From Echinometra lucunter (lineage: Eukaryota > Echinodermata > Echinoidea > Camarodonta > Echinometridae), in assembly GCA_029962745.1 (NCBI GenBank), contig CM057158.1, positions 10,427,780 through 10,491,779 on the forward strand: a DNA stretch of 64,000 nucleotides, in the 5' to 3' direction. Numbering within the stretch: position 1 is the stretch's first letter; each line of letters starts with the position of its first letter. Below the pieces are notes generated by a model. That model was not told the DNA's origin. It saw only the letters and a list, made by a program, of their open reading frames with translations, and searched no databases. The translations under genes were made by a program, and so were the position numbers. This document shows, piece by piece, positions 24,226 to 34,425 of the stretch.

Positions 24226-24872
24226 CATTCACCAATATCGAAGAAAACAATATGAGCTTGGCATCAATATGAATCTCATATCCCTACCATCAAAACATCC
24301 AGAAATATTTTGTTCCTCTTGCAATGAAACCTCTAGTGGACATTTATTACATATTTCCCTCCAAAAGATTGCAGATGCCCCCTCATAAAGTTTCAATATT
24401 CTGCAATTCTGTTTGCTCAGACCGAGATGAAATAACATTTCTGCCCTCTTTGTTTTCATGTTGTCAATGCTTTCTTTTGAAATGCTGCTGGTATTGCAAT
24501 ATCTCCTCGAGGGCAAATTTATACAATCATAAATATTGAATCAAATCACGGTTAGAATAACAGATTGAAATGAATAGTTCAGTATTCTTTTGTGCTCAGT
24601 AGTGCTTACATGAAGCTGAAAAACTTTGTGAAATAGATCTTGGGACCCAGTAAAACTTAAGACTGCACAGGATGACTCACAAGGTCTTGGATGACATCAG
24701 CATAAGTGGTTCATAGACCTCTTAAGGTAGTTTTTTTCAATAGCTTCACCAAGGATTGCTTGTGAATAGTTGTAAATAGGCAACTAGGGGAACTTATGGT
24801 TTTAATTTCCTATCCAATGGACTTGATAGAGAAGATTGATACCTTACCAAAGTGCACCAATGTGTCAACTTG

Positions 24873-24930
24873 CTTTCAAGTCCAGGACCTCAGGTTATGA
24901 GACCAAGGCTCTACCACCAAGCCATCACCT
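24873..24930 (-). mobile_element. tRNA-derived SINE-like fragment
   Basis: On the - strand, TGGCTTGGTGGTAGAGC resembles an RNA polymerase III A box (TRGCNNAGTGG class). About 30 bp later GGACTTGAAAGC is a weak B box. The spacing is tRNA-like but the fold is degenerate, so this is a SINE relic rather than a tRNA gene. Confidence 0.45.
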
Positions 24931-25030
24931 TCTACAGAGAAACCTGCCTAAGTGAACATCTGAACAGAATGGCCATTTCTCTACTGAGACCAAATTTTCA
25001 GCATTTATTTCACCACTAAATATCAAACCA

Positions 25031-25168
25031 GGGCAGTGTTTCATGAAACAATTTGACAATGATCTTCACTGGCAACTGTTATAATCTACTGAAATCCTTG
25101 CACCTAAATGGCCAAGAGCAAATTTGTCAGTGAAAATCACTGACAAGACACATCACGAAATGCTCCCC
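25031..25168. mobile_element. Small MITE, TTTCATGAAA/TGACAA type
   Basis: GCAGTGTTTCATGAAAC at the left and, inverted, GGGGAGCATTTCGTGATG at the right, with TTGACA/TGACAA and CACTGG/CACTGA blocks mirrored inside. Length is about 138 bp. Confidence 0.5.
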
Positions 25169-25476
25169 AGGTATTGAGGCAGGGCTTGACACTAACAGGC
25201 ATCCAGGACACAATGAGCCCCAAGAATTTAGGTCTGTACCCCCTAAATTAAACAACTTTAACACAGGGCCCAATACATAAGGACCAAAATTTCAATCTGG
25301 ACCCTTACCAAAAACGTTTTTTGGGAGCCCTGATTAAGGGGACCTGTAGAGTACTGCCAAAAGAGACTTTGTTTTATGCCTTTAAAGTGATCTTCTCAAG
25401 TATCGTATTCCCTTTGCAAAACAAAAAACCAGCATTATCACTAACAAATTTGAGAAGCATGCACAATACCATAATT

Positions 25477-26123
25477 CGTCCCTGTTTTCACGAAGTGACG
25501 GATACGAGGAAAATCGTAATTTTTCAATTTTTAGTTTTTTTGCATTTTTGGACATCTTTCACTAACATCTTGAACTTCACAGAGTTTCAGACTGTAATAA
25601 CGTCTAATTACGTAACTATGGCAATGACGTCAACAAGAAAATACCTAGTAAAAGGATTTTCTGTTTTCACGAAGTGACGGCTTTCAGCCGTCCCATATGC
25701 TTTACGTGTGCGGCTGAGTTCCGTCACTTTGTGAAAACACATAAAAGAGCGCGTCTTCGCTTTGAATACGTGATCGCGCAGAATTAGGTCAAATGTGCGC
25801 TCATCAAGTCCCATTTGTTTAACACGCATGCGGATGAGATCGGTCACTTCGTGAAAACAAAATCACAGTGGAACCTTGAATTTTTGTTTTCACGAAATGA
25901 TGGCATTGTTTACACCTCGTTTTCTTTTAAAATATAAAAAGAATAAGCAAATGATTGATAATGAAAATTGTCCAGAATATGCCCTATACGAGGATATAAA
26001 ATTTATTTACCCTTCATACATTAAAGAGGTTGAGATTGAGGTCTGAATCTTTGAAAGCGATTTACTCAAAACTAACTTTTTTAAAGTTGCGCGCTCATCC
26101 GTCACTTCGTGAAAACAGGGACG
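25477..26123. mobile_element. 647-bp foldback-like element, copy 1
   Basis: Its ends are perfect inverses: CGTCCCTGTTTTCACGAAGT at the left and ACTTCGTGAAAACAGGGACG at the right. AATT flanks both sides (25473-25476, 26124-26127) as a possible 4-bp target duplication. The motif TTTTCACGAARTGACGG or a near variant occurs six times in alternating orientation: at both ends, around 25662, around 25722, around 25845 and around 25888. No long reading frame of its own. Copy 2 at 27330-27977 is nearly identical. Confidence 0.85.
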
Positions 26124-27053
26124 AATTGTGGCAGTCTTGATAGATGCTGCACTAGATTGAAGGACAGGCCAAAATGAAACATAACATTTACAACCATTAG
26201 CCAATTATGATCAAAGTTTTGGGCGTCTCTGTGAAAAGCCTGGATCCTAATTGGTAACTGCTAGCCGATCATGTGTTGATTGCAACACATGATCGATCAA
26301 CCAGACATGCAGCAAGATTCTGCAGTGAGAACTGCCCATTGTCAGTTATGCTGGTGTATGTTCAACACTATCATGAAAGTAAACACAACACACAATTTGA
26401 TCTTCATTAAAGGCTAGTGCAAAAAAGAAGTCATATCACAACCATGTAATGTTCACTCTGTATCAATAAGGAATAACATGTGACTGGTCCAGGAATTAAA
26501 AATTACCCCTATAATGCAGAAAACACAGACATTTATACAACTGACTCCTCTCCAACATTAAAACAAGGAAAATATAGATCATAGAATTGTTTTTGCTTTG
26601 TACTTTATCAAGGAGGCTTGTAGGGAAAATATTCACATTTCAGGCATTTTATGGTGGATTCTAAAATGAACTCTGAAATAAATATTTCACGTTGTGGAAT
26701 TGTACCAAAAGATATTATAAAACGGGTTCAAGGATGTAGCCAACAGCGAGTGCGTATGCATGTCACATGTTCATGCTTTAATTATACGCACCCTTCCAGC
26801 CGTGCATTTTGGATGCATCACTTTACCTCTAGCGTGTAAAAACTGAGACACGTGCCATGAAATACGCGTTCTTTCTAGAAGTCATTCACAAGGAATTTGA
26901 TGCGCTTACTCAGAGGCACATCACACTGGCTACGCTTGTGATGTCATAAGAGAAAACAGATGTTGCCTCCTTGTCTGTGCGATCTGAGGAAATTTGGAGC
27001 GGTTTCAACAAATTTTCCACTACAAAGTCATACTGCCGACCCGTTTTATAAAA
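26124..27053. other. Spacer between the two 647-bp elements
   Basis: It contains an inverted pair TTATAAAACGGGT (26717-26729) and ACCCGTTTTATAA (27039-27051), which may bound a degraded element of about 335 bp. No exon is supported. Confidence 0.4.
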
Positions 27054-27202
27054 CAAATAATGCACAGATTTAAATTCGTGATGTTAGTGGCGATGCAGGC
27101 ATCTCGGGTATTTACAATATCATGCAAAAGCTAGTCGCACATTGTAAATACCCTCGAGTGCGCTGCATCGCCACTAACACAATCACATCTGTGCATTATT
27201 TG
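27054..27202. mobile_element. Hairpin MITE of about 149 bp
   Basis: CAAATAATGCACAGAT, GTTAGTGGCGATGCAG and GGGTATTTACAAT occur in this order on the left and inverted on the right, around a loop of about 20 bp. Confidence 0.75.
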
Positions 27203-27329
27203 TATATTAGCAATACTGTGTTTTAGCAAAGAGTTTAGCTGTTTAGTCTTTAGTTGTAATTCTTATATAACATTCAAGCAACAACATTACTCAAACAACA
27301 AGTCTTGTCCTAGAAAGCTTACAATATAT

Positions 27330-27977
27330 CGTCCCTGTTTTCACGAAGTGACGGATACGAGGAAAATCGTAATTTTTCCATTTTTAGTTTTTTTGCATTT
27401 TTGGACATCTTTCACTAACATCTTGAACTTCACAGAGTTTCAGACCGTAATAACGGCTAATTACGTAACTATGGCAATGACGTCAACAAGAAAATACCTA
27501 GTAAAAGGATTTTCTGTTTTCACGAAGTGACGGCTTTCAGCCGTCCCATATGCTTTACGTGTGCGGCTGAGTTCGACCGTCACTTTGTGAAAACACATAA
27601 AAGAGCGCGTCTTCGCGTTGAATACGTGATGCGCAGAATTAGGTCAAATGCGCGCTCATCAAGTCCATTTGTTTAACACGCATGCGGATGAGATCCGTCA
27701 CTTCGTGAAAACAAAATCACAGTGGAACCTTGAATTTTTGTTTTCACGAAATGATGGCATTGTTTACACCTCGTTTTCTTTTAAAATATAAAAGGAATAA
27801 GCAAATGATTGATAATGAAAATTGTCCAGAATATGCCCTATACGAGGATATAAAATTTATTTACCCTTCATACATTAAAGAGGTTGAGATTGAGGTCTGA
27901 AACTTTGAAAGCGATTTACTCAAAACTAACTTTTTTAAAGTTGCGCGCTCATCCGTCACTTCGTGAAAACAGGGACG
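27330..27977. mobile_element. 648-bp foldback-like element, copy 2
   Basis: The same perfect terminal repeat and interior as copy 1, differing at a small number of positions (for example GTTCGACCGTCAC here against GTTCCGTCAC). ATAT flanks both ends (27326-27329, 27978-27981). High identity points to recent insertion or duplication. Confidence 0.85.
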
Positions 27978-28336
27978 ATATATATATATATATAGACTTC
28001 TTTTTTTAAATGTAAACTCTTATATCAATGCAAAAATATATGTCCAGAAAATCCCAATCTTTATTCACTCCATCCATGATAAAACTGCAATTTCAAAACT
28101 TATCCATATAATTATAGTGAAATCATTCCTCCAGGTTCTTATCTACATGTATGTGAGCCATACATGTAAAAAGGTCAATCATGTAAAATTCATCCTCCAA
28201 AGACAACTAATGGATCCACAATAATACAAAGTAAAGACTTTCTCTTTGTCTGAAACTACTCGAAACTCTGGTCATGGGTAATTCCATATGCCTCAAGATG
28301 GTTAGGAATCGTCTGAGCTGAATATATGATATCCGC

Positions 28337-28836
28337 NNNNNNNNNNNNNNNNNNNNNNNNNNNNNNNNNNNNNNNNNNNNNNNNNNNNNNNNNNNNNNNN
28401 NNNNNNNNNNNNNNNNNNNNNNNNNNNNNNNNNNNNNNNNNNNNNNNNNNNNNNNNNNNNNNNNNNNNNNNNNNNNNNNNNNNNNNNNNNNNNNNNNNNN
28501 NNNNNNNNNNNNNNNNNNNNNNNNNNNNNNNNNNNNNNNNNNNNNNNNNNNNNNNNNNNNNNNNNNNNNNNNNNNNNNNNNNNNNNNNNNNNNNNNNNNN
28601 NNNNNNNNNNNNNNNNNNNNNNNNNNNNNNNNNNNNNNNNNNNNNNNNNNNNNNNNNNNNNNNNNNNNNNNNNNNNNNNNNNNNNNNNNNNNNNNNNNNN
28701 NNNNNNNNNNNNNNNNNNNNNNNNNNNNNNNNNNNNNNNNNNNNNNNNNNNNNNNNNNNNNNNNNNNNNNNNNNNNNNNNNNNNNNNNNNNNNNNNNNNN
28801 NNNNNNNNNNNNNNNNNNNNNNNNNNNNNNNNNNNN
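28337..28836. other. Assembly gap (500 N)
   Basis: Exactly 500 undetermined bases, the usual placeholder for a gap of unknown size. It could hide the missing DHHC exon. Confidence 0.98.
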
Positions 28837-28902
28837 TTTCGCTGATCACATGAGATCACAATGCTAAATCACTTTGAAAATACCCATGTACAGATAAGCG
28901 AA

Positions 28903-29060
28903 ATCTAGGGGCGTGGCGAGTGCGCCATTTCTGTTGGCAACAACGCTATACGTAGAGCGCGTAACTTCCAAACATTTGCATGATATATGCAAATTAGCGG
29001 TGCGCGCGGCCGCGGCGTTCACGTGAGAGCAAGGGCGCGAATGAATGAATGAAGTATGTG
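28903..29060. promoter_or_regulatory. CpG-rich region upstream of the 1247-codon frame
   Basis: It stands out in the AT-rich window for its many CG dinucleotides (TGCGCGCGGCCGCGGCG near 29001). It holds a palindrome made of two octamers, ATTTGCAT at 28974-28981 and ATGCAAAT at 28987-28994, and an E-box CACGTG near 29020. Its left edge resembles, inverted, the sequence at 37851. Promoter function is inference. Confidence 0.4.
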
Positions 29061-29530
29061 TACGTGTGTGCTATGGGGTGTGTGTATAGCAGTATTTAAT
29101 AATACACGTTGGCTATGATGAGAAATTGCACGTGCTGTTTTACGTTGATTTGTTTACACACATCATTTGTGCATGTCTTGTGTAGTTGATTTCCTACACC
29201 CGACTGCTCATATTTATGTCCATTTTACCACTTTTATCGACTGTATCAGTATTCAAGCTTCCACTGATTTGTGCATCAAGTGTGAATTTATCGTGGATCG
29301 CTCGGTCTTTGTTTCGCTGCTTGTTTATATTTCGTGGGATTTCATCACATTTTTTGACAGTGGCTGTGGTTCTCGGCTTCATATTAAGAATCAGCAATTT
29401 CACATACAGCCACGTAACTCCGTGTTCCCGTGCACAGGTTTGGTCTCTAATCTTTAAACAATATTTGAAGAGTTTATTTCGATTAAGCGCACCGTTTTAA
29501 GGCCTACTCAAGTTGAACACTTTCTTAACC

Positions 29531-32500
29531 ATGTCTGAAGCAAGTTTATTTGCAACATTTCTGTTTGATAAAAGGCCAGATAAAGACGACAAACAGCTAC
29601 GCTATCGGGACATTAAACTTTTTTTTGACACTTACGATGACAATGAGCAGCAAAGACCGAGCGAGTCACGCCAGCATTGTCTGCTGGAGTTTGTGAATTT
29701 GTTTCCAAATAATGTGTATTGTCATGTTCATCTCGGTAATTTGAAGAGAAAGAGCGAAAGAAAGTGTAATCAAGGGAAAGGTTATGAAAAAGTTACCGAA
29801 TTTCAAACTCTGTCACAGGTTGGGACATTTTGTAGTCGTTTGGGGATATATGAAGGAGATGTGCAGGCAGTGCTATGTGGAGAGTACGGAAAAGAAAAAA
29901 TGGGATGGGAGAATCTGACAAATGGGGCTATGCTCGAGTTGTTTCTTTGGGGAAGGAAGAGGGACCTAACTATTACACAGTTGAAAGGTTTGGTTGAGGC
30001 CTTTTTCGATGTGGATACAAGCTTGGTCTCTAATCAAACTCTGTACAAGAGAATCTTGTCTTTACATGATAATGTACGTGTTATCAACAAGAAAGGAGTG
30101 AAAAAAGAGGAGGAACGTAACAAGACAATGGAAGGCGTGTTTGTATTCGTAAGAAAAGAAGTGAAAAAGAAAGAGAAAAAAAATGTACGGATAGAGTACA
30201 GGAAAAATAGACCTATGTCAAGTGTCTGCCTTAAGTGCAAACGGAGTTCTGTCCGTCCAAGGGAAAGGAAAGGTTTCAAGGTAGATGCCTTGTTCGTGCA
30301 GAAAGTTGTTGGTCGCATGCGTAGGAGAATCAAAAAGGCTGAAGAAAAATTAGACGAATGTAGTATTGAATTGGTAAGGGCGTGTGCAAAAAACAGAAAC
30401 ATAACCAAGAGGAATGCGAGAAAGAAAAACACGTTGAATGTCAGAAAAGAGACTATCGTGAGGCTAAATAAAGAATTGAACGAAAAAAAGAAAAGGATCG
30501 ATGGTCTTGAGAAACACATAGGTGTGCTCAAAAAAATTATTGAGAAAGATTGTCAGTTGAAAAGACGAAGGCAACAGAGCAGAGCTTATTTAAAATCCAA
30601 GTGCGAGATAAACGGCATGCTCAGAAAAGAAAATAATGCAATGAAAAAGAAGATACAGAAGATGAATCGGAAAATTAACAAACTAGAAAAAAGGCTGAAA
30701 GATGATGGGGATGAGTCTCATATGGATATCAAACTGCAGGAAGGGGGAAAGTATACGGATGAAGTTAGGGCAGTTATACAAGAATTGGTGTGTTCCATGG
30801 GAGTAAGCGTAAGGAAGAGTGGGGAAGTAGTTAAAACAGTATTGGAAGGGTTATGTGGGGTAAAAGTAAAGTCTGTCCCTAAGAAGGATTTCGGAGCTTC
30901 GATGATTATGGAGGCGAGGGCACTTAGTCTCATACAGGCAGCATGTAAGATAATGGATGAGGAAGAAGATCATATGACAGTTGGGGGAGACGGGACCACT
31001 AAGTACGGGCATCATTTCGAAGCGTTTGACGTACATTTGAGCAGTGGGGAGTGTCTAGTTTTGGGGGTAAGGGCGGGGGTAGGGGGTACCGCAGAAGAAA
31101 TGTTAGAAACAATGAAAACGGTCTTAGAAGATGTCTGTAAAGTGGTTGGTGACGGGAGTAGGGTGAATAATGTTATCAAAAGAATCAAAAATACTATCAG
31201 TGACAGACACATCGTTCAAAAAAGATTCAATGAACTCTTGCAAAATTACCGTCGCGAAATTCTACCCACAGTTGTGAGAGAATGGGGATCGTTGACAGAC
31301 CTTGAAAAAGAATCACTGTCCAAAATGAACAATTATTTTTGTGGGTTACACTTTATTGTAGGGCTAGCGGACCAGGCAGGGCAAACCCTCAAAATATGGG
31401 AAGACATGATATTTAACGGAGAATCGGTGGGGGCACAGAAAGTTGGGGTGGCGCCGAAAGGTGGTGAAGGTGGGGTAGTGAGGTTAGTAAGAACGGTATG
31501 TAAAGCGGTACAGGATAGGGGGTGCGAAAAATCTGGTAAGCCCGTGCAATTTCGTGCATTTCTGAGGGAGAGGGGGAAAACGTCCGTTCCATTGGCACCT
31601 TTTAAGGGTAACCGGTTTAATATTTTATTTCACAATGGAGGGGGGCTGTATTACTTAAGGCAAGATCTCAAAGATTTTTTCGCGGACCACAAAGAAGAAA
31701 ACTTGTTACTTAAAGCTGTAGATGCTGATTTAAGAGTACCTCAATATGTTACAGGATGCAGAGCACTTGGTTTGATCAATAAATTTGTAACGGCGCCCTT
31801 ATGGCGAGTGCTCGAGAGTAGTGATGTGATCACTACCATGGATAAGCGATATAAGGTAATGTTGGAAAAATTTGAAGAATGGGCCAGTGACGCTTCCCCT
31901 TTGTTAGATGGGACCGCAAATTTGTTCCCAGATATTCCTGTTGAAAAAGATGAAGTGTATACATCATTACTAGACCCGGGCCAAGATAATACAATGACAA
32001 AGCAGATCTTAGAACTTATTTTCAGTAGCTACACCATGGTTACAAACAGACTTCTTGGGGAGCATATATCGAAGGTGTACACTGATGTTAATGAGAAAGA
32101 GGTGACAGGGGTGCCAAAGACAAATGTTTCGGTAGAGCGTGATTTTGGTATGATGGACAGAATAATGAGGGAGAAACCAAGGGCTAGCATATACGCCGTA
32201 GAAAGCATAATCATGTACACTAAGAATAATACCAGCCAGTGGGTCAGGGAATTGGGAGAAGATGAAAGAAGGAAGTATATGGGTATAGCTAGGAAGCAGA
32301 ATGTAAAGCAAAGAAAGGAGTACTGTGAAAGGGCAAAGAAGATATGGGAAGAAAGGGAGAAGAAAATACGGGAAAGGAGAGAAAGCAAGGTACAAAAAGA
32401 AGAAAAGGAAACAGTGAGGAAAGAAAATATCTATGAAGAAGTGAGAAATGTTTGTGGTGGGATTTGGATGACAGAGAGTGATATAGATAAGGGACTCGGC

Positions 32501-33274
32501 GGGAAGAATAATAAAATCAAAGTGGAAATGTTGAAAGTTCAGTTGAAAGCCAGACGGTATGTTTTCGGAGAGAAAAACACTGAAGGGGTATTTAATTTCA
32601 CAGAAAAGGGAAGGACAAAGACGTGGGAAGAGTTGAAGGAGCAGCTTGTGTCAGTCGTAAAGAAGAGCCGAGAAAGAGCAGAAGTTGTTGTTAATGATGA
32701 TAATGAAGTAGAAGAAATTATGATTGCACCAGAAGAGAGAGTATTTCAGTTCAAAGAAGAGATGAAAAGGAAAAGATCGGATATAGAAGACAAATGTAGG
32801 AAAAGAGTTAAAAGAGGCAGACAAGTTGATTACAATGATTTAGTAGGGAAAATAGTTCTACATTTAACAGAAGACGATGAAGGAGAAAATTGGTATTCAG
32901 CATTCGTACTGAGTAAAAGCAATGAATCAATGAATTTTGTCTATCTAAGCCATTCACAAACTATATACTCGTACCCCAAGAATGATGTACTTGAAGATTT
33001 GAACTGCGGTGACTTGTATGTTAAAAATATCACAGCTAAAGAATTAGTTGGGTATAAAATAAGACACCGATGGGAAGTGGACAGTGTAAAGGTTTGGTTT
33101 ACAGGCTATGTAGTGGACGCCGAGGATGGTTACGGGGTAGAGAAAATATGTAAGGTAGAATACGAGAGTTTGGGCAATGGTGATGAAAGCGATGACGATG
33201 CGGAAAGTACTTGGGAAGGGGCCTTACTTGAGGACTATTGGAGAGGGGATGTTCGGATTTTAGAGAAAGTATAG
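29531..33274 (+). CDS. Intact intronless transposase-like protein with C-terminal Tudor/chromo-like repeats
   Basis: 1247 codons without a stop. The first ATG is at 29531 in a good context (ACC before ATG); the frame extends six codons upstream only through a TTG. Order: a folded N-terminus (about 1-190, with CLLEFVNLFPNN and WENLTNGAMLELFLWG); a Lys/Arg-rich linker with CLKC; a coiled coil (about 260-400); a core from about 410. In the core VGGDGTTKYGHHFEAFDVH puts Asp487 in a beta-strand context, FCGLHFIVGLADQAG gives Asp614, and NVSVERDFGMMDRIMREKP gives Glu869. These could form a DDE-type acid triad. A charged helix (about 910-960) follows, and then two similar beta-rich modules from about 1098 and 1169, each with an LVGxKI start and a W-Y/F aromatic pair, resembling Tudor or chromo barrels. 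I recall unnamed proteins with DGTTKYG in cnidarians, echinoderms and fish but cannot verify this. The coding strand is strongly purine-rich. Confidence 0.85.
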   Translation: MSEASLFATFLFDKRPDKDDKQLRYRDIKLFFDTYDDNEQQRPSESRQHCLLEFVNLFPNNVYCHVHLGNLKRKSERKCNQGKGYEKVTEFQTLSQVGTFCSRLGIYEGDVQAVLCGEYGKEKMGWENLTNGAMLELFLWGRKRDLTITQLKGLVEAFFDVDTSLVSNQTLYKRILSLHDNVRVINKKGVKKEEERNKTMEGVFVFVRKEVKKKEKKNVRIEYRKNRPMSSVCLKCKRSSVRPRERKGFKVDALFVQKVVGRMRRRIKKAEEKLDECSIELVRACAKNRNITKRNARKKNTLNVRKETIVRLNKELNEKKKRIDGLEKHIGVLKKIIEKDCQLKRRRQQSRAYLKSKCEINGMLRKENNAMKKKIQKMNRKINKLEKRLKDDGDESHMDIKLQEGGKYTDEVRAVIQELVCSMGVSVRKSGEVVKTVLEGLCGVKVKSVPKKDFGASMIMEARALSLIQAACKIMDEEEDHMTVGGDGTTKYGHHFEAFDVHLSSGECLVLGVRAGVGGTAEEMLETMKTVLEDVCKVVGDGSRVNNVIKRIKNTISDRHIVQKRFNELLQNYRREILPTVVREWGSLTDLEKESLSKMNNYFCGLHFIVGLADQAGQTLKIWEDMIFNGESVGAQKVGVAPKGGEGGVVRLVRTVCKAVQDRGCEKSGKPVQFRAFLRERGKTSVPLAPFKGNRFNILFHNGGGLYYLRQDLKDFFADHKEENLLLKAVDADLRVPQYVTGCRALGLINKFVTAPLWRVLESSDVITTMDKRYKVMLEKFEEWASDASPLLDGTANLFPDIPVEKDEVYTSLLDPGQDNTMTKQILELIFSSYTMVTNRLLGEHISKVYTDVNEKEVTGVPKTNVSVERDFGMMDRIMREKPRASIYAVESIIMYTKNNTSQWVRELGEDERRKYMGIARKQNVKQRKEYCERAKKIWEEREKKIRERRESKVQKEEKETVRKENIYEEVRNVCGGIWMTESDIDKGLGGKNNKIKVEMLKVQLKARRYVFGEKNTEGVFNFTEKGRTKTWEELKEQLVSVVKKSRERAEVVVNDDNEVEEIMIAPEERVFQFKEEMKRKRSDIEDKCRKRVKRGRQVDYNDLVGKIVLHLTEDDEGENWYSAFVLSKSNESMNFVYLSHSQTIYSYPKNDVLEDLNCGDLYVKNITAKELVGYKIRHRWEVDSVKVWFTGYVVDAEDGYGVEKICKVEYESLGNGDESDDDAESTWEGALLEDYWRGDVRILEKV

Positions 33275-33407
33275 AGAATGAAGTATAGTTTATGCTTTTT
33301 AGTATAATTTGGTTTACCCTTTCCGCTCTCATTCCAACTGTTTTATGAATATTAAGCCTTTAAGGAAATCGCACCCCAAGAATACTTGTACTGCATGACT
33401 ATCTCAC

Positions 33408-33413
33408 AATAAA
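33408..33413 (+). terminator. Polyadenylation signal AATAAA
   Basis: Canonical hexamer 134 bp after the stop codon of the 1247-codon frame, implying a short 3' UTR. Confidence 0.5.
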
Positions 33414-33924
33414 CATTTTATTTCCAAAGCTTATACTAGTAAATGTACTAGTATGCAAAAATGGAAAATTACTATGTCTTCTCTTGCACCTTTATGACGA
33501 CATGGGCATGGTCATTTTCTTTCAAGATGAAAATGGTAGAGGGGGAGATACCCCCCCCCCCCCATTCTTTTTCTTTAACAGCATTGGAAGTATATCTCTG
33601 TTGTTTCCATGTTAAACATACCCGACACATTTCAAATACCTTTTTCAGGTATTATTTTGCTTTATGAAAAAATGAGTGTTTTGAGAAAAACTCTTTTCAA
33701 GCAAAGCTTGATTTTATCATGACGCTAGATCGTTATACTCTTTCATATTTGTTACGTCATGTTTGAGAGTAATGGCATTATGGCCGAGTATCTATGCCTA
33801 TCCTAGTTGAATGAAATTTTGTAAGGAATATTGATTGATAAAAATTAGGCAGAAACATTATCTCATTTTCCATGCAGCATAATCAGTCTTATGTATGGGA
33901 TGTGATTTCCTCAAGTTCTTACGT

Positions 33925-34425
33925 GGGATCAAGAGAATATTATTATCGAGGCGAACTATCAAGGAATTGGGTGTGGACTAATATTCATTCGTTGGATCAA
34001 GTGAATATACACCAAGATAAGGAGGCGGACTATATTTCAAGGAATTGAGAGTGAATTTATTCGTCGGATGAAGAGAATACACCAAGATAAGGAGGCGGAC
34101 TATATTTCAAGGAATTGAGAGTCGATTAATATTCATTCGTCGGATCAAGAGAATACACCAAGTTTTCCAAGTGGACTATATTCAAGGAATTGAGAGTGGA
34201 CTAATAGTCATTCGTCGGATCAAGAGAATACACCAAGTTATCGATGTGGACTATATTAGGAATTGAGAGTGGACTATATTCATTCGTAGGATCAAGAGAA
34301 GACACCAAGTTATCGAGGTGGACAATATTCAAGGAACTGAGAGTGGACTAATATTCATTCGTCGGATCAAGAGATTATACACCATTATCGAGGCGGACTG
34401 TATTCAAGGAATTGAGTGTGGACTT
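33925..34425 (+). repeat. Tandem array of about 73-bp units, seven copies
   Basis: CAAGGAATTGAGAGTGGACT or close variants recur near 33960, 34038, 34109, 34184, 34258, 34331 and 34406. Between them are GTCGGATCAAGAGAATACAC and AGTTATCGAGGTGGAC blocks. Units vary from about 71 to 78 bp. It starts about 650 bp after the stop of the large frame. Confidence 0.85.

Noticed and set aside
23825..24388. Long overlapping frames encoding poly-Pro, poly-Leu, poly-Arg, poly-Gly and poly-Glu
   Set aside because: They come from translating the CTC/CTT array in several frames. No splice sites, no codon bias.
29001..29020. CpG-rich block as the promoter of the DHHC gene
   Set aside because: The DHHC gene runs on the other strand and its 5' exons lie beyond 53062, so its main promoter cannot be here.
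29513..29530. Six-codon N-terminal extension of the large frame
   Set aside because: It begins at TTG, not ATG. The first ATG with a good context is at 29531.
30034..30531. 165-codon phenylalanine-rich frame on the - strand
   Set aside because: A shadow of the Lys/Glu-rich coding strand of the large + strand frame. The same applies to other - strand frames between 30000 and 33330.
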